A stretch of DNA of 34,360 nt. Source: Micromonospora sp. AMSO31t. Lineage in GTDB: Bacteria > Actinomycetota > Actinomycetes > Mycobacteriales > Micromonosporaceae. The stretch spans positions 1-34,360 of the forward strand of contig NZ_WBKT01000052.1 in assembly GCF_008868175.1 (NCBI RefSeq), written 5' to 3'. The translations under genes and the position numbers were made by a program. Shown here piece by piece: positions 30,709-34,360 of this stretch; position 1 is the first letter of the stretch; each line of letters opens with the position of its first letter. The notes under the pieces were generated by a model. The model saw only the letters and a list, made by a program, of their open reading frames with translations. It made no database searches and was not told the origin of the DNA.

Positions 30709-30809
30709 TTCGTTCGCGACTGCGGGGCTCGCAAAACCGGCTCAAGCGCGCATTCCGGCTCGGCCGCGTCCCACGCGAGCCGCCCCGGAACGCGCGTCCT
30801 CGCGCTCAC
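30709..30809 (-). repeat. Intergenic repeat, copy 3, split by a hairpin insert
   Basis: Between adnA and adnB. The first part on the minus strand (30809-30797) begins at the adnA stop codon and reads TGAGCGCGAGGA; the remainder (30744-30709) is nearly identical to copies 1 and 2 (TTTTGCGAGCCCCGCAGTCG at its core). Between the two parts sits an insert of about 52 bases (30745-30796). Confidence 0.8.
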
Positions 30810-33800
30810 GGGTACTCCGTGGGCGGCTCGACGACCTGACGGCCCTGCCCGGAGACCGGGCAGCTCGTGCGCACCGGGCAGACCCGGCACTTCGAGTTGG
30901 CGACGGCGGCGAAGGTGGCGGCGGCCATCGTGTCGGCGGTACGCCGGACCAGCGCGGTGGCCCAGCCGGCCTCGGGGCCCTCCCCGGCGGCCGCCTGCGC
31001 CTGCTCCTTGGCCTCCTTCGCGCCGGTGCCGAGCTGCACGAGCGCGGCGCCACCGGACTCCTCGCCGAAGTCGGCGAACGCCCCCGCCTCCACGGCCGCC
31101 TGATAGGCGCCGAGCTGCGGGTGCTCGGCCACCTCCCGCTCGGTGACCGCAGTGGACTTGCCGGTCTTCAGGTCGATCACCACGAGCCGCCCCTCGGCGT
31201 CGACCTCCAGCCGGTCGACCCGGCCGGTCAGCTCGACCGGCCGGCGCGGGTCGTCGAGGCGCACCGCGAACTCGTGCTCGATGGCGAGCAGCCGCCGCGG
31301 GTTGCCGGCCAGCCAGCGGAGCAGCTTGTCCACCATGGCCTCGGCGCGGGACCGTTCCGGGCCGACCATCCAGCGGGCGGCCAGCTCGATGGCGTCGAAC
31401 CGGGCGGCCACGTACTCCAGCAGGGCCGTCCGGTCGACGCTCGCGTCCTCGGCCAGCATGGCGGCGGCGTGCACCAGGTTGCCGACGCCCTGCGCGGCGC
31501 TGGCCGGGGCGCTGCCTCCGTGCCGTTCCAGCAGCCAGCGCAGGCTGCACCGCAACGCGCTCTCCATGGCCGACGGGGTGACCCGCACCGGTTCGCCCTC
31601 GTCGACCAGCGGCCGGTCGTCGGAGAGGCCGCGCAGGCCCCACCAGTCGTCCGGGTGCGCGCCGGGCACCCCGGCGGCGGCCAGCCGGGCCAGCTCGGCC
31701 GCCGCCGCGCGCCGCCGGGTGACCGGCGCCGCCGGGTCGGTGATCGCGGTACGCAGTTCCGCCACCAGCGCCGACAGGGTGAGCCCGCGCGGCGGCAGGG
31801 TGACCGGCAGCGCGCCGGGGACCGCGTCCTGGGGATCCTCGTCCCCGACCGGCACCGGCCCGTCGGACGTGGGCACGTCCAGCGCGGCGCCATCGCCGGC
31901 ACGTCGGTCCCGTCCCCGGCCCGCCGCCCCGGTCGAAGCGGCACCACCGGCCGGGGCGCCGCTGCCGGCCGGGGCGCCGCCGGTTTGGGCGCCGCCGCCG
32001 GCTGGGGCACCGCCGGTTTGGGCGCTCGGGCGCGGCTCCGGGTCCGGGCCGGCGGGGACGCCGCCGCTCCCGCCGACGGCGGGCGGGTCGGTGGCGGCCA
32101 GCTCGTGCAGGAAGCGGCTGGGCTGCTCCTCGTGGTCGTCGCCGCCGACCGCCGCCGAGGCCACCGCGGTGACCAGCAGCCGCCGCCGGGCGCGGCTCAC
32201 GGCGACGTGGAACAGCCGGCGCTCCTCGTCCAGCAGCGCCGAGGTCTGCCCGACCAGGCTGGCCCGCAGCCCGGCGCCGTCGGCCCGGCCGGCGAGCACG
32301 TCGACCAGCCGCTCCGAGCCGAGCAGGCTGCCCCGCAGCCGCAGGTCGGGCCAGACGCCCTCCTGCACGCCGGCGACCGCGACCAGGTCCCACTCCAGGC
32401 CCTTGGCGGCGTGCGCGGTGAGCAGGCGGACCGCCTCGCCCCGGTCGGCGCTGGCGGCGAGCGTGTCCGCCGGCAGCTCCTGCCCGAGCACGTGGTCGAG
32501 GAAGACCTCGGTGCGCGCGCCGGGCAGCCGGTCGGTGAACCGGGCGGCCGCGTCGAAGAGCACCATGACCGCGTCGAGGTCGCGGTCGGCGGCCTCGGCG
32601 CGCCAGCGCTGCGCGGTCTCGTGCTCGCCGGTCGCGGCCCGGCCCCGGGTGATGGCCCCGGCCCAGCGCTCGGCGAGGCCGCTCTCCCGCCACACCGCCC
32701 AGAGCACGTCCTCGGCGGTCGCGCCGGGTGCCGCGGCGGCCTGCCGGGCGGTGTCCAGCAGGTGCGCCACGGTCTGCGCCGGGGCCGCCCAGCGCCGCTC
32801 GACGGCGGCCAGCTCGGCCGGGTCGCGCAGCGCCTCGACGATCAGCTCGCCGGACGGGCGACGGTCGCCGGCGGCCAGCGCGAGCGCGCGCAGCCCCTGG
32901 CGCAGCCGCCGCTCGGCGAGCGGGTCCGCGCCGCCCAGCGGCGAGTGCAGCAGGGCGACGGCCGACTCCTCGTCCAGCCGGTCGGGGTCGAGCGCGCAGC
33001 GGAGCAGGAGCAGCAGCGGGGCCACGCCGGGCTGGAGGTGCAGCGGCAGGTCCTCGCCGTGCACCACGGTCGGCACCCCGGCGGTGTGCAGGGCGCGCCG
33101 CAGCGAGGGCAGCTGCCGGCCGGTGGAGCGGACCAGCACCGCCATCCGGGACCACGGCACCCCGTCGAGCAGGTGCGCCTCCCGCAGCGCGTGGGCCAGC
33201 CAGGCGGACTCGCTGGTGGCCGAGCGGAAGGTGCGGACCTCCAGCGCGCCCGGCGCGGCGTCGGGGAGCGGGCGCAGCCGCCGGTGCGCCGCCGGGCCGC
33301 GTAGCCGGCGGGCCAGCCGGGCGGTCGCGGCCAGCAGCTCCGGCCCGGCCCGGTAGGAGGTGGTGAGCGTGACCTGGGCGGCCGGCGCGCCGGAGGCCGT
33401 GCGGAACCGGTGCGGGAAGGTGGTCACCCCGGCCGGGTCGGCGCCGCGGAAGGCGTACGTGGAGGAGTCCGGGTCGGCGAAGGCGACCAGGGACTTGCCG
33501 CCCCCCGCCACGACGGCGAGCAGGTCGAGTTGGGCCGGGTCGGTGTCGGCCAGCTCGTCGACGTAGACGTGGGCGACCCGGCGGCGCTCGGCGGCCAGCA
33601 GCTCGGGGTCGTCCAGCAGCATGCCGGTGGCGGCCCGGACCAGCTCGGCCGGGTCGTACGCGATCGAACCCCGGTTGCTCACGTCGCGCAGGGCGAGGAC
33701 GGCCACGTACTCGCGGAGGAAGCGGGCGGCGGCCGGCCAGTCGGCGCGGCCCAGCTTCTCGCCCAGCCGGGCCAGTTCGACCGGGCCGACGCCCCGCTCC

Positions 33801-34360
33801 GCGGCGCGCATCAGCAGGTCGCGGAGCTGCTGGGCAAAGGCCCGGGTGCGCAGCGCCGGGCGCAGGTCCTCCGGCCAGCCGACCGGGTCGTCGGCCGGCT
33901 CCTCGCCCACGATGTCGAGCAGCTCACGGATGATGAGGTCCTGCTCGGGGCCGGTGAGCAGCCGGGGCGAGGGTTCGCCGCGCTCGGCGGCGGCCCGGCG
34001 GAGCAGCCCGAAGGCGTACGCCGGGAAGGTGCGGACCAGCGGCTCGCGGACCACGCGGTGGCCGTTGCCGGCGATCCGCGCCTCGATCCGGTGGCGCAGC
34101 TCGGTGGCGCCCCGCCGGCCGAAGGTGAGCACCAGGACGTGTTCCGGGTCGACGCCCTCGGCCACCCGGGCGGCGACCGCCTCGACCAGCGTGTCGGTCT
34201 TGCCGGTGCCGGGGCCGCCGACGACCAGCATCGGGCCGTCGGTGTGCGCGACGACCTCGGCCTGCACCGGGTCCGGCCGGCGCGACGGCGGGTGCGCGGC
34301 ATCGCCCGCGGACCCCCCGGATCGCGGCTCCGTCTCGGTCGGCCACGTGGACCGACCACC
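30806..34360 (-). CDS. adnA: AdnA-type helicase-nuclease subunit, 5' end beyond the window
   Basis: The frame is open to the right edge (1184 residues visible) and has no start codon among the last 31 codons before GTG 34267, so the true start lies outside. It contains the UvrD-like motor (Walker A GGPGTGKT, VDELADTDPAQ in place of a canonical DExQD, LLTAHAAKGLEWDLV, VAVSRARRRLL) and a RecB-type nuclease with GRVDRLEV and VVIDLKTGK. Near the C-terminus CRVCPVRTSCPV supplies three cysteines that, with an upstream Cys (ALRCSLRWLLE), match the Fe-S-stabilised nuclease fold. A Gly/Ala/Pro-rich linker of about 80 residues (DNA about 31860-32090) separates motor and nuclease. Homologous to Rv3202c; partner of AdnB. 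Confidence 0.93.
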   Translation of the reverse strand, partial: GGRSTWPTETEPRSGGSAGDAAHPPSRRPDPVQAEVVAHTDGPMLVVGGPGTGKTDTLVEAVAARVAEGVDPEHVLVLTFGRRGATELRHRIEARIAGNGHRVVREPLVRTFPAYAFGLLRRAAAERGEPSPRLLTGPEQDLIIRELLDIVGEEPADDPVGWPEDLRPALRTRAFAQQLRDLLMRAAERGVGPVELARLGEKLGRADWPAAARFLREYVAVLALRDVSNRGSIAYDPAELVRAATGMLLDDPELLAAERRRVAHVYVDELADTDPAQLDLLAVVAGGGKSLVAFADPDSSTYAFRGADPAGVTTFPHRFRTASGAPAAQVTLTTSYRAGPELLAATARLARRLRGPAAHRRLRPLPDAAPGALEVRTFRSATSESAWLAHALREAHLLDGVPWSRMAVLVRSTGRQLPSLRRALHTAGVPTVVHGEDLPLHLQPGVAPLLLLLRCALDPDRLDEESAVALLHSPLGGADPLAERRLRQGLRALALAAGDRRPSGELIVEALRDPAELAAVERRWAAPAQTVAHLLDTARQAAAAPGATAEDVLWAVWRESGLAERWAGAITRGRAATGEHETAQRWRAEAADRDLDAVMVLFDAAARFTDRLPGARTEVFLDHVLGQELPADTLAASADRGEAVRLLTAHAAKGLEWDLVAVAGVQEGVWPDLRLRGSLLGSERLVDVLAGRADGAGLRASLVGQTSALLDEERRLFHVAVSRARRRLLVTAVASAAVGGDDHEEQPSRFLHELAATDPPAVGGSGGVPAGPDPEPRPSAQTGGAPAGGGAQTGGAPAGSGAPAGGAASTGAAGRGRDRRAGDGAALDVPTSDGPVPVGDEDPQDAVPGALPVTLPPRGLTLSALVAELRTAITDPAAPVTRRRAAAAELARLAAAGVPGAHPDDWWGLRGLSDDRPLVDEGEPVRVTPSAMESALRCSLRWLLERHGGSAPASAAQGVGNLVHAAAMLAEDASVDRTALLEYVAARFDAIELAARWMVGPERSRAEAMVDKLLRWLAGNPRRLLAIEHEFAVRLDDPRRPVELTGRVDRLEVDAEGRLVVIDLKTGKSTAVTEREVAEHPQLGAYQAAVEAGAFADFGEESGGAALVQLGTGAKEAKEQAQAAAGEGPEAGWATALVRRTADTMAAATFAAVANSKCRVCPVRTSCPVSGQGRQVVEPPTEYP

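Noticed and set aside
30314..30745. A minus-strand frame starting MSRFCEPRSRERR at the adnB start
   Set aside because: Again the repeat read as protein, running into adnB out of frame. Noted as evidence for the repeat and not as a gene.
26533..31146. A 1537-codon open frame on the plus strand across cspA and adnB
   Set aside because: It is antisense to cspA and adnB, whose motifs are intact; the composition is typical of a shadow frame.

Overview
The window is GC-rich chromosomal DNA of an actinomycete, most likely a member of the Micromonosporaceae (Micromonospora or a close relative). The grounds are the GC content, the abundance of GTG starts, a WhiB-family regulator, an XRE-DUF5753/DUF397 pair, and a gene order I recognise. 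UPF0182 protein, Lon-like PDZ protease, zincin, ThiF-like protein, ABC1 kinase, whiB7, uvrD2, mycoredoxin, nudC, adnB and adnA follow the order and orientation of Mycobacterium tuberculosis Rv3193c to Rv3202c. This is therefore an ancient conserved block of antibiotic-response, redox and DNA-repair genes, interrupted here by lineage-specific inserts.

Layout. 1-601: an ECF sigma factor (SigE type) overlapping a partial downstream gene. 752-4887: UPF0182 membrane protein and Lon-like secreted-side protease. 5003-7672: zincin-like protein, a nucleotidyltransferase-like hypothetical protein and a YgjP-type metallopeptidase. 7673-8325: a 485-base intergenic region with interleaved inverted repeats, then a small zinc-ribbon protein. 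8405-10975: a helically phased group of DnaA-box-like sites in front of a ThiF/E1-like gene and an ABC1 (AarF) kinase. 11038-14317: a small unknown gene, whiB7 with an upstream ORF and a terminator/antiterminator leader, and uvrD2. 14409-15974: mycoredoxin and a convergent MFS exporter. 16108-17938: the XRE-DUF5753/DUF397 pair and a small hypothetical gene. 18148-21860: nudC and two M16 peptidase subunits. 22090-25252: an aliphatic-sulfonate/taurine-type ABC importer with its Rrf2 regulator. 25382-27255: a DEAD-box RNA helicase and a cold-shock protein, each with a structured leader. 27256-34360: the AdnB and AdnA helicase-nucleases, AdnA running off the right edge.

The most interesting signals are in the non-coding DNA. 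(i) A complete attenuator lies in front of whiB7: an 84-codon upstream ORF with a strong ribosome binding site, a 16-bp antiterminator that captures the 5' arm of an intrinsic terminator, and a U7 tract. (ii) A perfect 10-bp hairpin buries the Shine-Dalgarno sequence of the RNA helicase gene, suggesting feedback or temperature control. (iii) Three copies of a short repeat of about 50 bases sit between genes; they begin at the stop codon of one gene and end just before the start of the next, and one copy carries a hairpin insert. (iv) DnaA-box-like sites are spaced 21 and 32 bases apart. (v) A palindrome precedes the sulfonate operon, whose last gene is a cysteine-free Rrf2 regulator. I found no tRNA, rRNA, CRISPR array, transposase or prophage.
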